Source of the DNA: JBEKUY01 sp049514555 | GTDB taxonomy: Bacteria; Acidobacteriota; Terriglobia; Acidiferrales; UBA7541 | NCBI GenBank assembly: GCA_049514555.1 | Contig: JBEKUY010000007.1 | Location: 62,001 to 126,000, forward strand | Reading direction: 5' to 3' | Length of the DNA: 64,000 bases | Shown here: positions 16,618-25,354 of the stretch, one piece after another | Position numbering within the stretch: position 1 is the stretch's first letter | Layout of the letters: every line of letters begins with the position of its first letter | Position numbers and translations under genes: made by a program | The notes under the pieces: generated by a model | The model's input: only the letters and a program-made list of their open reading frames with translations | The model's database searches: none | Told to the model about the DNA's origin: nothing

Positions 16618-17805
16618 TTAAAACAGCCTCGGGGCAAAGTCCTTCAGATCGCGACGCCAGGTCTGCCATTCGTGGTCTGTGCCTGGTGATTCGTAGAAGA
16701 CGTGCTGAATGTTCGCTTCCTGGAGTGAAGTATGCAGTCTCTGGAGTCCCGCACGCATTCTCTCAGGCTCATTTGTCCCGACACCCATCCAGAGCAAATG
16801 CACTTTCTTGGCGAACGCAGCCGGATCAGCAAATACGCCGTTGTAATCGGTTTTGGGATCCAGTTTCCGATCGCCAAGGACGAGCATCCCGCCCGCTCCA
16901 CTGAATCCGCCAATGTAGGAGAAGAGATCAAGATGATCCAGGGTAACCTGGAACGTCTGCATGCCTCCCATGGAAAGGCCGGCCATGGCGCGGTGATCGC
17001 GATCCGAAAGTGTCCTGAAGGTCGAATCAATATACGGAATCAGGACCTGAGTCACATCATCTTCGAAAGCCGCTGCCATGTCCTGCATCGCCTTCATCAT
17101 TTCGGGAGAACCAAAGGGTTTTCCGGTCAGATCGGGCGGAGCCTGGCCCGCACGCCGGGCGTAGCCATACGCCATCACGACAATCATTGGCTTGCAGCTT
17201 CCGGCCGCGATCAGATTGTCGAGGATAAAGTTGGCATGCGCCTGCCGAATCCACCCCGTCTCATCCTCGCCGCCACCATGCTGCAGATAGAGCACCGGAT
17301 AGCGCACCTTGCTCTGCGTATCGTAATTCGGCGGCAAATAAACGAGTGCGTGCCGCCAGGTGCCCGTCACCTTCGAGTTGTACCAAACCTCTCGCACCTG
17401 CCCGTGTGGCACATCCTGTGCCGAATAATAGGTGGAGCCTGGCTCTGGAACTTCCACCGCGCTTGCGGGCTTGCTTCCACCAAAGTACGCTTGAGTGTTG
17501 ATGTCGCCAACTTCCGCACCGTCGATGATCAGCGTGTAGTAGTGAAAACCGGGAACGAGTGGAGGAGTAGTAATCGTCCAGAACCCGTCCGCTTGCTTCA
17601 CCATATCCAGCTTCGGCCCGCTCCAGAAATTCAACTTTACCTTCGTAGCGTCGGGAGCTTTCACACGAATTTCCACCCTCCCAGCACTGTCCACGCGGGG
17701 ATAGTCCGCTCCCCAGACATTAGTCGCCGAGGGCTGAAAATTGCTTGACTCTTGTGCCCAACAAATACTTGAAAATAAAAACATCAATATTCCAAACCGT
17801 CGCAT
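16618..17805 (-). CDS. Secreted CE1-type esterase with N-terminal CBM48/E-set domain
   Basis: The protein has 395 residues; the ATG at 17805 follows AAGGAGGGAA. A short signal peptide (MRRFGILMFLFSSICWAQ) leads into an immunoglobulin-like E-set/CBM48 domain (about 30-120), typical of feruloyl esterases of the enterochelin-esterase-like family. The alpha/beta hydrolase domain carries YPVLYLQHGGGEDE, nucleophile elbow GLSMGGMQ, and a C-terminal His in GTDHEW. Family members hydrolyse ferulate or acetate esters on arabinoxylan. It is transcribed with the GH51 genes on both sides. Confidence 0.85.
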   Translation of the reverse strand: MRRFGILMFLFSSICWAQESSNFQPSATNVWGADYPRVDSAGRVEIRVKAPDATKVKLNFWSGPKLDMVKQADGFWTITTPPLVPGFHYYTLIIDGAEVGDINTQAYFGGSKPASAVEVPEPGSTYYSAQDVPHGQVREVWYNSKVTGTWRHALVYLPPNYDTQSKVRYPVLYLQHGGGEDETGWIRQAHANFILDNLIAAGSCKPMIVVMAYGYARRAGQAPPDLTGKPFGSPEMMKAMQDMAAAFEDDVTQVLIPYIDSTFRTLSDRDHRAMAGLSMGGMQTFQVTLDHLDLFSYIGGFSGAGGMLVLGDRKLDPKTDYNGVFADPAAFAKKVHLLWMGVGTNEPERMRAGLQRLHTSLQEANIQHVFYESPGTDHEWQTWRRDLKDFAPRLF

Positions 17806-17904
17806 CTGTTCCCTCCTTATTAAGATTCAATTTCAAATGCCGCCCGGGCATGATGGGGCTTTCTGTTAGCTTCCAGACATGCACACTGTGGTCTCCTGGT
17901 TTTA

Positions 17905-19485
17905 TTACTGCTCAATTGACACTACGGTTACAGACTTGGGCTCCAATTTCAGGGCCAGCTTGCCGCCTTTGACGTTCGCCGAAACGGGCTCCGGCACGAC
18001 CGTATTGGGTGCGTCGAAGGAGTTGACGCTGTCAACCTTAGGTGCGGTTAGTGTTTCTCCAGCTGCCGATTTAGCCGTGATGCCGGCGAGGCAAGCCTCG
18101 ATTTCGACCGGCTGATTGGGATCGATGTTGGTGATGGCCAGCCACAGCTTGCCAGCCGTGTCCTTAGCTGCGATGGCATCCACGCGCGGCAAGCTGATAT
18201 CGCCGTGCGTGTACGTGCCAGCGTCAAAGGTAACCGGCACAAACGTCGCGTCCTGGAACGGCACATACATCTTAAAGACGTAGTAGGTCGGCGTAAGGAA
18301 CATCTTTTCTTTGTCCGTCATGATCATGGCCTGTAGTACGTTGATCATTTGCGCGATATTGGCCATGCGAACACGGTCGGCATGCCGGGCAAAGATGTTT
18401 AGGTTCAGTGCGGCCAGGATGGCGTCACGCAGGCTGTTTTGCTGGATCAGGAAGCCGGGATTGCTGCCGGGGGACGGCGCGTACCACGCGCCCCATTCAT
18501 CAACGACGAGAGCGACCTTCTTTTGTGGATCGTACTTATCCATGATGGCCGAGTGCTTGCTGATCAGATCTTCCATGGCCAGGGTGAACTTGAGGATCTG
18601 ACTGTACTCGGTCTCTCCGAACCCCGTGGACGCAAACGCAGGCGGCCACTTCCCAACCGTGTAGTTGTGCATGGAAAGGCCATTGATATCCCAGCTCCAC
18701 GTGTGCTGCTGATAGGCCTTCATGATGGCTTCCGTCCACTCGGTCCACCGGGGTTCACCGCCACCGGGGCCAACGGCGATCTTCAGCATCTGCTGCTTGT
18801 CCTGCTGTGCTGGATTGTAGTTGCGGACGAAGCGGCTGTAGATCTTCATCTGGCTCAAGTAGTAGTCCGGTGTCATGTTGCCGCCGCAGTCCCAGCTTTC
18901 GTTGCCAATGCCAAGGTTGGCGACTTTATAAGGAGCAGGATGACCGTTCACGGCCCGCTCCTTGGCCAGGGTCGTCGGCTGCGCGGTGGTCATGTATTCC
19001 AGCCATTCGGCTGCTTCCCGCGGAGTGCCGGAGCCAATATTGACGGACACGTACGCTTCGGCGCCGATCTGGTCGAGAAAGTCCATGAACTCGCGCGTTC
19101 CGAAGGTGTTCGGCTCGATCACGCCGCCCCAGTTGGGATTGAGGGCGACCACTCGCTGGTCGGCCGGGCCGATGCCCTTGCGCCAGTGGTATTCGTCCGC
19201 GAAGCAGCCGCCCGGCCAGCGAACGTTCGGCACCTTTAGCGCCCTAAGCGCGGCAACAACGTCGTTGCGGATGCCGCGAGTGTTAGGAATTGTGGAATCT
19301 GGACCGACCCATATGCCGTCATAAACGCCGTGACCGAGATGCTCAGCGAACTGTCCGAAAATGTTGCGGTCGATCTTCGCGCCGGTCTTGGACACGTCAA
19401 CTGGTAGTTCAACCCTCTGTGCGGTCGTGGCCGGCGCAATCAGGCTCATACCGATCAGAGCGAAACTGACAAGAAGTGGACGCAT
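17905..19485 (-). CDS. GH51 alpha-L-arabinofuranosidase, intact
   Basis: The protein has 526 residues from the ATG at 19485; the open frame reaches further upstream, but the signal peptide (RPLLVSFALIGMSLIAPATT, cleaved after TAQ) starts here. The catalytic residues are E196 (acid/base, GIGNESWD) and E330 (nucleophile, VDEWGAWY), with the GH51 motif VRWPGGCFADEYHWRKGIGP. It removes alpha-L-arabinofuranose from arabinan or arabinoxylan. It is the first gene of the minus-strand cluster and faces the divergent GH31 gene across a 400-bp region with a LacI-type operator. It may compensate for the frameshifted GH51 downstream. Confidence 0.94.
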   Translation of the reverse strand: MRPLLVSFALIGMSLIAPATTAQRVELPVDVSKTGAKIDRNIFGQFAEHLGHGVYDGIWVGPDSTIPNTRGIRNDVVAALRALKVPNVRWPGGCFADEYHWRKGIGPADQRVVALNPNWGGVIEPNTFGTREFMDFLDQIGAEAYVSVNIGSGTPREAAEWLEYMTTAQPTTLAKERAVNGHPAPYKVANLGIGNESWDCGGNMTPDYYLSQMKIYSRFVRNYNPAQQDKQQMLKIAVGPGGGEPRWTEWTEAIMKAYQQHTWSWDINGLSMHNYTVGKWPPAFASTGFGETEYSQILKFTLAMEDLISKHSAIMDKYDPQKKVALVVDEWGAWYAPSPGSNPGFLIQQNSLRDAILAALNLNIFARHADRVRMANIAQMINVLQAMIMTDKEKMFLTPTYYVFKMYVPFQDATFVPVTFDAGTYTHGDISLPRVDAIAAKDTAGKLWLAITNIDPNQPVEIEACLAGITAKSAAGETLTAPKVDSVNSFDAPNTVVPEPVSANVKGGKLALKLEPKSVTVVSIEQ

Positions 19486-19885
19486 GACAAGCGATGCTCT
19501 TTTGGGCAATGAGGTGCACTTTACGAATGACACTCTACTCGTCGAAATCGGAGAGAACTGCCGCCTCAAGCAGTGGATTGTCAGTTCGGAGTTGCTGGTA
19601 AGAGTAAAGGGCATTTGCTTTCTCCGGGGAATCGGGAACCAGCCGCTGCTCTGTTCCGCAAAGCGAAATCAGAGTCGATGTCAGAATGCGTCCGAATCAC
19701 AAGCAATCGTTTACTTGCAAAACAGAGATGACGACGGCTGGTATCATAGACCAATCGTCAAATTTCTTGTAGGCAAGACTACGCTAGATTGATTAACATG
19801 AGTCAGCTTTGCAGTCGCGCATAATCGTGTGACGGACTGCGATGAAGAAGCAGTTGTCAGCAAACGATTACATCAAAAGGTAAAA
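19486..19885. promoter_or_regulatory. Divergent promoter region of GH51 and GH31 with LacI-type operators
   Basis: These 400 bases hold no gene and must carry both promoters. CAAGCAATCGTTTACTTG at 19700-19717 is an 18-bp palindrome with a central CG and seven of nine half-site positions matching, as in GalR/LacI operators. A weaker relative, AGCAAACGATTACA, lies at 19859-19872 just before the GH31 ribosome-binding site. The LacI protein encoded at 7409-8449 is the obvious candidate to bind both. Confidence 0.55.
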
Positions 19886-22249
19886 ATGAGAGCGACTTCC
19901 GTTCGACTGTGGAACATCTGGAATGTTCTCGTTCCGGCCCTGTGTTGTTTCCTCGGGAGTGCAACACAGGTAAAAGCTCAACTATGGGAAGTGCCTCCGC
20001 TGCCTCCCGTCGAGTATGTACCGGCACCCGACGGTATGACTGCCACGCTCGGGAAAGAAAGCCTGCATATTTCTGTTTGCCGTTCTTCGGTCATCCATTT
20101 CGTCGCGACCATGGAGTCACTAAACACGGCGACACAGAAACTGCCATGGATGCTCGATTCGAAGGAGTCGTGTCCGGGAGCTAAGTTCCAACTGTCGCAG
20201 ACACCCGATGCTGCGATCCTCACCACCGACACGTTAAGAATGGAGTTCTCTCTAAAGTGGGGGAACGTGCAATACAGCACGGTAGGGGGCGAGGACCTAC
20301 TGCGCGAGCGAAACGCGATTCCGCGCACTTATGAACCGGCCGAGTTGAATGGCGAAAGGACTTTTCATGTTGAAGACCGGTTCGCGCCAGATGCCGCCGA
20401 GGGTTTCTACGGCCTGGGACAACACCAAAGCGGAATGTTCAACTACCGCGGAGCGACAGTCGAACTCGGGCAAAACAACACTGATGTAGCGATTCCTTTA
20501 CTGTTGTCGAGCAAGGGCTACGGGCTCATGTGGAACACCGCCTCGTTAACGTACGTCGATAATCGGTTCCCGCTTGAGTTGAACTTACTCTCGACCGCAG
20601 GCCATTCCGTTGATTACTACTTCATCTTCGGCCCGGAAATGGACCAGATCATCCATGAATACCGCAACCTTACCGGACACGCGCCCCTGCTTCCGAAATG
20701 GGCTTATGGATTCTTTCAATCCAAGGACCGCTACGTCTCGCAGGATGAAGTCCTTGGAATCGCGCACCGCTATCGTGAAGAGCATATCCCGCTCGACGCG
20801 ATCGTGCAGGACTGGTTTTGGTGGAGGGCGGAAGGCGATCCCATCTTCAATTCCGGCTTCCCGGACGTCCCCGGTGAACTCAAGCGTCTGCATGATGAAC
20901 ATGTCCACGCTATGCTTTCGGTCTGGGGACTCTTTGATCCAAAATCTCAGAATTTCCAGCAATTGACGCAGCAACATCTGGACGTTCCCAATGCGCACGT
21001 TTACGACGCTACCAACCCAAGAGCGCGGGACTTCTATTGGAATAACCTGGCCGGGAAGCTGTTCTCGCAGGGCTGGGATGCGTTTTGGTTGGACAGCGCG
21101 GAGCCCGAAGAATTCTGGCCCCACATGGGCGACGCCATCCTGCGCAATAAGCAGATCGCGATCGGCAACGGCGCAGAATATACGAACATATTTCCATTTA
21201 TGCACACTCTTGGCATCCAGCAGCACTGGAAGGCGACCACGGATCGTAAGCGGGTGTTTCTGCTGACGCGATCCGCGTTCCTCGGCCAGCAGCGAGTTGG
21301 AGCAACAGTGTGGTCCGGCGACGTTTATGGATCGTATTGGGGTTTGAAGCACCAAGTCGCAGCTGGGCTGAACTTCGCGCTTTCCGGATACCCCTACTGG
21401 ACAACTGATATCGGCGGTTATTGGCCGCCGCATGACAAACCTCTGGACGATCCGAAATATCAAGAGCTCTACGCACGCTGGTTCGAGTACGGAGTTTTCT
21501 GCCCGATCTTCCGCACCCACGGCCACAGGCCGCAAAATGAAGTTTGGTCTTACGACCAACTTGAGCCGATCCTGATCGCCTACGACAAGCTCCGTTACCG
21601 CCTCATGCCCTACATCTATTCCCTTGCTTGGCGCGTCACAAACGACGACTACACGATTCAACGCCCGCTGGTGATGGGTTGGCGCAACGACCCGAAAATC
21701 CGCGACATCGGGGATGAGTTCATGTTCGGTCCATCAATCCTCGTCAGCCCGGTGCTTGAGCCGAATGCTTCGCGCAGGGCTCTGTATCTGCCGGAATCAC
21801 CGGCTTGGTACGACTTTTGGACCGGGGCATCACAGCAGGGAGGGCGCGAAATTGACGCAAACGCCCCACTGGATCGCATTCCGCTCTATGTACGTGCCGG
21901 TTCGATTCTTCCCTTCGGCCCTGAAATTGAGTACGCCAATGAAAAGCCGGCCGGACCGATCGACCTGCGGATCTACCCCGGGGCGGACGGCAAGTTCGAT
22001 TTTTACCAGGATGCGGGCGACAGCTACGATTACGAAAAAGGCGCCCAGTCAGTTATTCCGCTGCGCTGGTCTGAATCAACGCGGACGCTGACGATCGGAG
22101 AGCGTGAAGGAAGTTATCCCGAGATGCCTGTCAAAGTTCAGTTCAATATCACGTGGGTATCGGCTGGACACGGTTCCGGAGCCGCTGTATCCCAGCCCGA
22201 CAAGGTTGTTGAATATACCGGGAAGGAAGTCTCGATCCAAGCCCCGTGA
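19886..22249 (+). CDS. GH31 alpha-xylosidase/alpha-glucosidase family enzyme, secreted
   Basis: The protein has 787 residues from the ATG at 19886, preceded by AAAAGG; an upstream GTG in the same frame has no ribosome-binding site. A signal peptide ends near VKAQ. The GH31 catalytic domain shows the nucleophile D403 (FWLDSAEPE) and the acid/base D479 (VWSGDVYGSYW), plus HWKATTDRKRVFLLTRSAF and the C-terminal beta domains with RIPLYVRAGSILP. The WLDSAEPE form is common in alpha-xylosidases that act on xyloglucan-type oligosaccharides, which fits the neighbours. It is transcribed alone, divergently from the rest of the cluster. Confidence 0.9.
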   Translation: MRATSVRLWNIWNVLVPALCCFLGSATQVKAQLWEVPPLPPVEYVPAPDGMTATLGKESLHISVCRSSVIHFVATMESLNTATQKLPWMLDSKESCPGAKFQLSQTPDAAILTTDTLRMEFSLKWGNVQYSTVGGEDLLRERNAIPRTYEPAELNGERTFHVEDRFAPDAAEGFYGLGQHQSGMFNYRGATVELGQNNTDVAIPLLLSSKGYGLMWNTASLTYVDNRFPLELNLLSTAGHSVDYYFIFGPEMDQIIHEYRNLTGHAPLLPKWAYGFFQSKDRYVSQDEVLGIAHRYREEHIPLDAIVQDWFWWRAEGDPIFNSGFPDVPGELKRLHDEHVHAMLSVWGLFDPKSQNFQQLTQQHLDVPNAHVYDATNPRARDFYWNNLAGKLFSQGWDAFWLDSAEPEEFWPHMGDAILRNKQIAIGNGAEYTNIFPFMHTLGIQQHWKATTDRKRVFLLTRSAFLGQQRVGATVWSGDVYGSYWGLKHQVAAGLNFALSGYPYWTTDIGGYWPPHDKPLDDPKYQELYARWFEYGVFCPIFRTHGHRPQNEVWSYDQLEPILIAYDKLRYRLMPYIYSLAWRVTNDDYTIQRPLVMGWRNDPKIRDIGDEFMFGPSILVSPVLEPNASRRALYLPESPAWYDFWTGASQQGGREIDANAPLDRIPLYVRAGSILPFGPEIEYANEKPAGPIDLRIYPGADGKFDFYQDAGDSYDYEKGAQSVIPLRWSESTRTLTIGEREGSYPEMPVKVQFNITWVSAGHGSGAAVSQPDKVVEYTGKEVSIQAP

Positions 22250-22260
22250 GAGCTGAGGTG

Positions 22261-22283
22261 CTGCCGGTGCGAGGGTCCGGCAG
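22261..22283 (+). terminator. Stem-loop after GH31
   Basis: CTGCCGG and CCGGCAG form a perfect 7-bp stem with a nine-base loop 11 bp after the GH31 stop. No T run follows, so it is at best a weak or factor-dependent terminator. Confidence 0.3.
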
Positions 22284-23220
22284 AGTACATCTCGTAAGTC
22301 GGCGATCCATATGATCACCTGAATGCGCGAAGACGTTGGCGAACCGGATAACTGCTAATTCCGAATATCAGTGTTCAAAAGTCGTTTGGTGCCGATAAAC
22401 GCCCTGGTAACCATCTAAATTGTCGAATCGTCGAGCAAGAGGAGCAATAAAGTGAGCACACTGTGGCAGCTTGAGTTTCTTGCTCGAACGCCTGAACCCC
22501 TGGTCTGGGGCTGCCATTCGAGGACGCACATTCATTCCAGAATGAGGTGATCGAGCAGGAATGAGTCGGTTGAAGCACCACTGTAAGAGATTGAAAACAT
22601 CCAGTACGACAACCTAATCCCTTTTTCGGGACCAAGGGGTCGGCGGCGGGGCGACGATGCTGAGTGGACTCAGCGCAAGAGCTGAAGTGACCATCCGATT
22701 TCGGTCCAACTCCGGTCCAATTCGAGAGGGTGGTTGCACCGCGTGCGTCCGCGTAAGCGACACCAGACGCGGCACTTATGTGGTTTAACCTGCCTGCTTG
22801 CAAAGCAGGTGCTCTCCCAACTGAGCTACACGCCCGTGTGCTGGTTCTATTGTCTGGGCAATCAGGGTTGGGGTCAAGAAAAGACAACAGACAGGAGAGA
22901 TGCGAGGTACAGGAGGTGGCGGGATTACAGGAAACGAACAAGACGCGGCCAGCAAACAGGCCCGGAACGGATCTTGGACAAGCCAGGAAGAAAGGGCCGG
23001 TGTCGCGAGGTGGTTCCGACAGCGGCCAAACAGGCACATTACGACGGCACAAGGGCGGTGCCGGAAATCACGCCGGGTTGTGATGCATGTCACGGACTAG
23101 AAAACGGTTTCCGCGTAAAAGTAAAGCGTGGGAGGGGAGGAAGCGAAAGGGAGAATGGCGAACCCGTTCCGTTTGGTCGCTCCTGCGGGCCGCCGGATGA
23201 TCTGGCGCGGAGTGAGAGTT
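22284..23220. other. Long non-coding stretch at the right edge of the accessory region
   Basis: Over 900 bases lack a convincing gene. One minus-strand open frame (22375-23052) crosses the tRNA piece and has no recognisable domain. The stretch contains the exact tRNA-Ala 5' half (22793-22835) and two direct copies of CGGTCCAA at 22702-22709 and 22713-22720, 70-90 bp from it, which could be arm-type recombinase sites. No integrase gene or remnant is recognised. Confidence 0.4.
22793..22835 (-). pseudogene. tRNA-Ala 5' half (exact 43-nt copy)
   Basis: These 43 bases are identical to positions 6950-6992, the 5' half of the intact tRNA-Ala from acceptor strand through D arm to the complete anticodon arm. 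The identity ends at the 3' side of the anticodon stem, where the T arm should begin. With the 3' half at 4439-4486 it shares only the anticodon arm (CCTGCTTGCAAAGCA), which marks the crossover. It is the right-hand counterpart of the split target. Confidence 0.85.
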
Positions 23221-23931
23221 GTGAATCCGTCCGGCCTGGAAGCTGCCGCAGACACTCCTGCGTATCCCTCCAGGGGGGAACCTCTCTTCTCTGATCTCCC
23301 AGCCGCGACGGCCGAGCGCCTTGCCGGCATTACTTCTGCCCGTTCTTGTCACCGAGGGACGGTGCTGTTTGAGGAGGGGCAAGAACCTTCCGGGGTCTTT
23401 TTGATTCGTCGGGGGCGCGTCCGGCTTTATCTCAGAACCATCGCGGGCAAGGCCGTGATCCTGACGACAGCCGGACCGAGGGACGCGCTCGGCGTAGCCG
23501 CGACGATGTCGGGAAAGCCGTATGAGATCTCGGCGGAGGCCGTCGATTCCGTCGAAGCCGGTTTCCTTGCTCGACAGGACTTCGTGGATTTTCTGCGGAA
23601 CCACAGCGACGCGGCCGTCTGCGTCGCCAGGCATCTCACCGATGTCCACAATTGGTTCTTGGCCGAGATGCGGCGCGTCGGGCTGGCGCGCTCGACCGAG
23701 GAGAGACTCGCTCGGCTTCTTCTGAATCGGTCCGCCAGCCATGACAAGGGAAATGGGCGGCTGAGGTTGTCCATGAACCCCGAGGAGATTGGGCTGCTGA
23801 TCGGCGCCTCACGTTCCAGCGTCGAAAGACTCTTGCGTCATCTCAAGCGAAAGCGGCTCATCCAGGTGAAGGGCCCCACGGTCGTAATCCGCAATCGCGC
23901 CGCCATCGAAAAACGCGCCGGCCAGCCGTAG
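23221..23931 (+). CDS. Crp/Fnr family transcriptional regulator
   Basis: The protein has 236 residues from a GTG at 23221, with GGAG eight bases upstream. In-frame ATGs at 23155 and 23197 are alternatives but have poorly spaced sites. The N-terminal cyclic-nucleotide-binding fold (LFEEGQEPSGVFLIRRGRVR, then GPRDALGVAATMSGKPYE) lacks the FNR cysteine cluster and a clear cAMP phosphate-binding motif, so the ligand is unknown. The C-terminal winged helix is typical of Crp (NPEEIGLLIGASRSSVERLL). It is the first complete gene right of the accessory region, followed by rpmB. Global or redox regulation is the usual role. Confidence 0.9.
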   Translation: MNPSGLEAAADTPAYPSRGEPLFSDLPAATAERLAGITSARSCHRGTVLFEEGQEPSGVFLIRRGRVRLYLRTIAGKAVILTTAGPRDALGVAATMSGKPYEISAEAVDSVEAGFLARQDFVDFLRNHSDAAVCVARHLTDVHNWFLAEMRRVGLARSTEERLARLLLNRSASHDKGNGRLRLSMNPEEIGLLIGASRSSVERLLRHLKRKRLIQVKGPTVVIRNRAAIEKRAGQP

Positions 23932-24029
23932 CATTCATGTCTCCGCCTTGCCGACCCACTATCGGGAAGGGCCGGTCTCTGCTAAGATGAAGCGTTTGTT
24001 TGCCGTACAATCTCACGACAGGGACTCTC

Positions 24030-24221
24030 ATGGCGCTCAAATGTGAACTTTGCGGCAAGGCGCCGCACTACGGAAACGTTATCAGTCACGCGCACAATGT
24101 GCGCCGCCGCCGGTGGAATCCGAACCTGCGCCGGGTGCGCGCGGTGGTGAACGGAGTGCGGAAGTACGTCCGCGTGTGCACGGCCTGCATCCGCGCCGGA
24201 CGCGTGAAGAAGGCCGCCTGA
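24030..24221 (+). CDS. rpmB: 50S ribosomal protein L28, zinc-binding form
   Basis: The protein has 63 residues, the normal length. It starts MALKCELCGKAPHYGNVISH and continues with NVRRRRWNPNLRRVRA, the L28 signature. Two Cys pairs (CELC and CTAC) form the zinc ribbon of the C+ type. Bacteria that carry zinc-bound ribosomal proteins often have zinc-free copies controlled by Zur; none is seen here, although a probable zinc uptake locus lies at 42.5-49.3 kb. The ATG at 24030 fits the conserved N-terminus. Confidence 0.96.
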   Translation: MALKCELCGKAPHYGNVISHAHNVRRRRWNPNLRRVRAVVNGVRKYVRVCTACIRAGRVKKAA

Positions 24222-24256
24222 GTCCCGCCGTGCTCCCCTTGAAGGCAGGAATTCAC

Positions 24257-25345
24257 ATGCGAATCACAACCCGGCAACTCGCTATCCCAGCCGCGCTGGC
24301 GGCCGTTTTCATCTTCGGCGGCGGATGCAAACATGATTCACCGCCGGCGCCCGATGTGTGGGCCGTCGTGAACGGTAAAGAAATCAAGCGCCCGGAAGTG
24401 GACAAGTACTACCGCTCGCGGGTGAACCCGGAAGGGCAGGAGCCTTCTCAAGAGGAAGCTCTGTCGCTGAAGCTAAATGTGCTCGACGAGCTGATCAACA
24501 ACGAGATTCTGTTGGAACGGGCGAAGAAACTGAACCTCGAAGCAAGTGATGGCGAGGTCGAGGACAAGTTTACCGAGTTGAAGAGCCCGTACACGGAAGA
24601 GGAATTTCAGCGGAGGCTCAAGGATCAAGGAATCACCGTGGACGATCTGAAGCGCGACCTGCGCCGGCAGCTCTCGATCCAGAAGCTGCTCAACCGCGAA
24701 GTGGTGGCCAAGATCTCCATCACGGACCAGGACGTCGCGGATTTTTACAACCAGAACAAGGCGCAGTTTAACGTGGCCGAGCCGCAATACCGCATCGCCC
24801 AAATCGTTGTAACCCCGCGGAAAGACCCGGTGGTGCGCAACCGCAAGAACGACGATGCGACGACCGACGCCGAAGCCCGGCGAAAGATACAGATGCTCCT
24901 GGACCGGCTGAACGCCGGGGCGGACTTCGCCCAGCTCGCGATGGACTATTCCGAGGACCCGACCACGGCCACGACGGGCGGCGACCTCGGGTACGTGCCC
25001 GACTCCTCGCTCAACCAGTCGGACCCAGCGCTGAAGAAGGCGGTGCAGGCGTTGAAGCCGGGACAGGTGAGCGGCATCATCGCCCAACGGGACAGCTATC
25101 GCATCCTCGAGCTGATCGCACGCGAGTCCCCCGGTCAGCGCGGCCTGAGCGACCCGCAAGTGACTCAGACGATCCGCGACACGCTGAGGAATCGCAAAGA
25201 ACAGTTGCTGCGCGCCGCCTATCTGGCCATTGCGCGCGACGATGCTCGCGTGACCAACTATCTGGCGCAGCAGGTCATTGAAGCCAAAGGGAAACTCCCC
25301 GACGCGGCAAAGTCTCCTGGTGGCGAGAAGAAACCGGGAAGCTGA
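24257..25345 (+). CDS. PpiC/SurA-type peptidyl-prolyl isomerase lipoprotein
   Basis: The protein has 362 residues from the ATG at 24257, with AAGGCAGGA upstream. A signal sequence with lipobox GGGC predicts a lipid-anchored periplasmic protein. Residues about 35-170 form a SurA-like N-terminal helical chaperone domain (LKLNVLDELINNEILLERAK); residues about 180-310 form a parvulin domain (YRIAQIVVTP, DFAQLAMDYSEDP, GGDLGYVP, KPGQVSGII). It should help fold or deliver outer-membrane proteins. It lies 35 bp after rpmB and converges with the biotin carrier gene. Confidence 0.9.
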   Translation: MRITTRQLAIPAALAAVFIFGGGCKHDSPPAPDVWAVVNGKEIKRPEVDKYYRSRVNPEGQEPSQEEALSLKLNVLDELINNEILLERAKKLNLEASDGEVEDKFTELKSPYTEEEFQRRLKDQGITVDDLKRDLRRQLSIQKLLNREVVAKISITDQDVADFYNQNKAQFNVAEPQYRIAQIVVTPRKDPVVRNRKNDDATTDAEARRKIQMLLDRLNAGADFAQLAMDYSEDPTTATTGGDLGYVPDSSLNQSDPALKKAVQALKPGQVSGIIAQRDSYRILELIARESPGQRGLSDPQVTQTIRDTLRNRKEQLLRAAYLAIARDDARVTNYLAQQVIEAKGKLPDAAKSPGGEKKPGS

Positions 25346-25354
25346 GCGGCCTGC

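Noticed and set aside
20585..21661. A minus-strand frame of 358 codons inside the GH31 gene
   Set aside because: It is the complement of conserved GH31 sequence and has no start signal.
22630..22650. GGGGTCGGCGG, an 11-mer shared with the T-arm side of the left tRNA-Ala half
   Set aside because: It is short and GC-rich, without any extended similarity; chance is enough.
22375..23052. A minus-strand frame of 225 codons
   Set aside because: It runs through the tRNA-Ala 5' half and the translated product is low-quality Cys/Ser-rich sequence without homology that I recognise.
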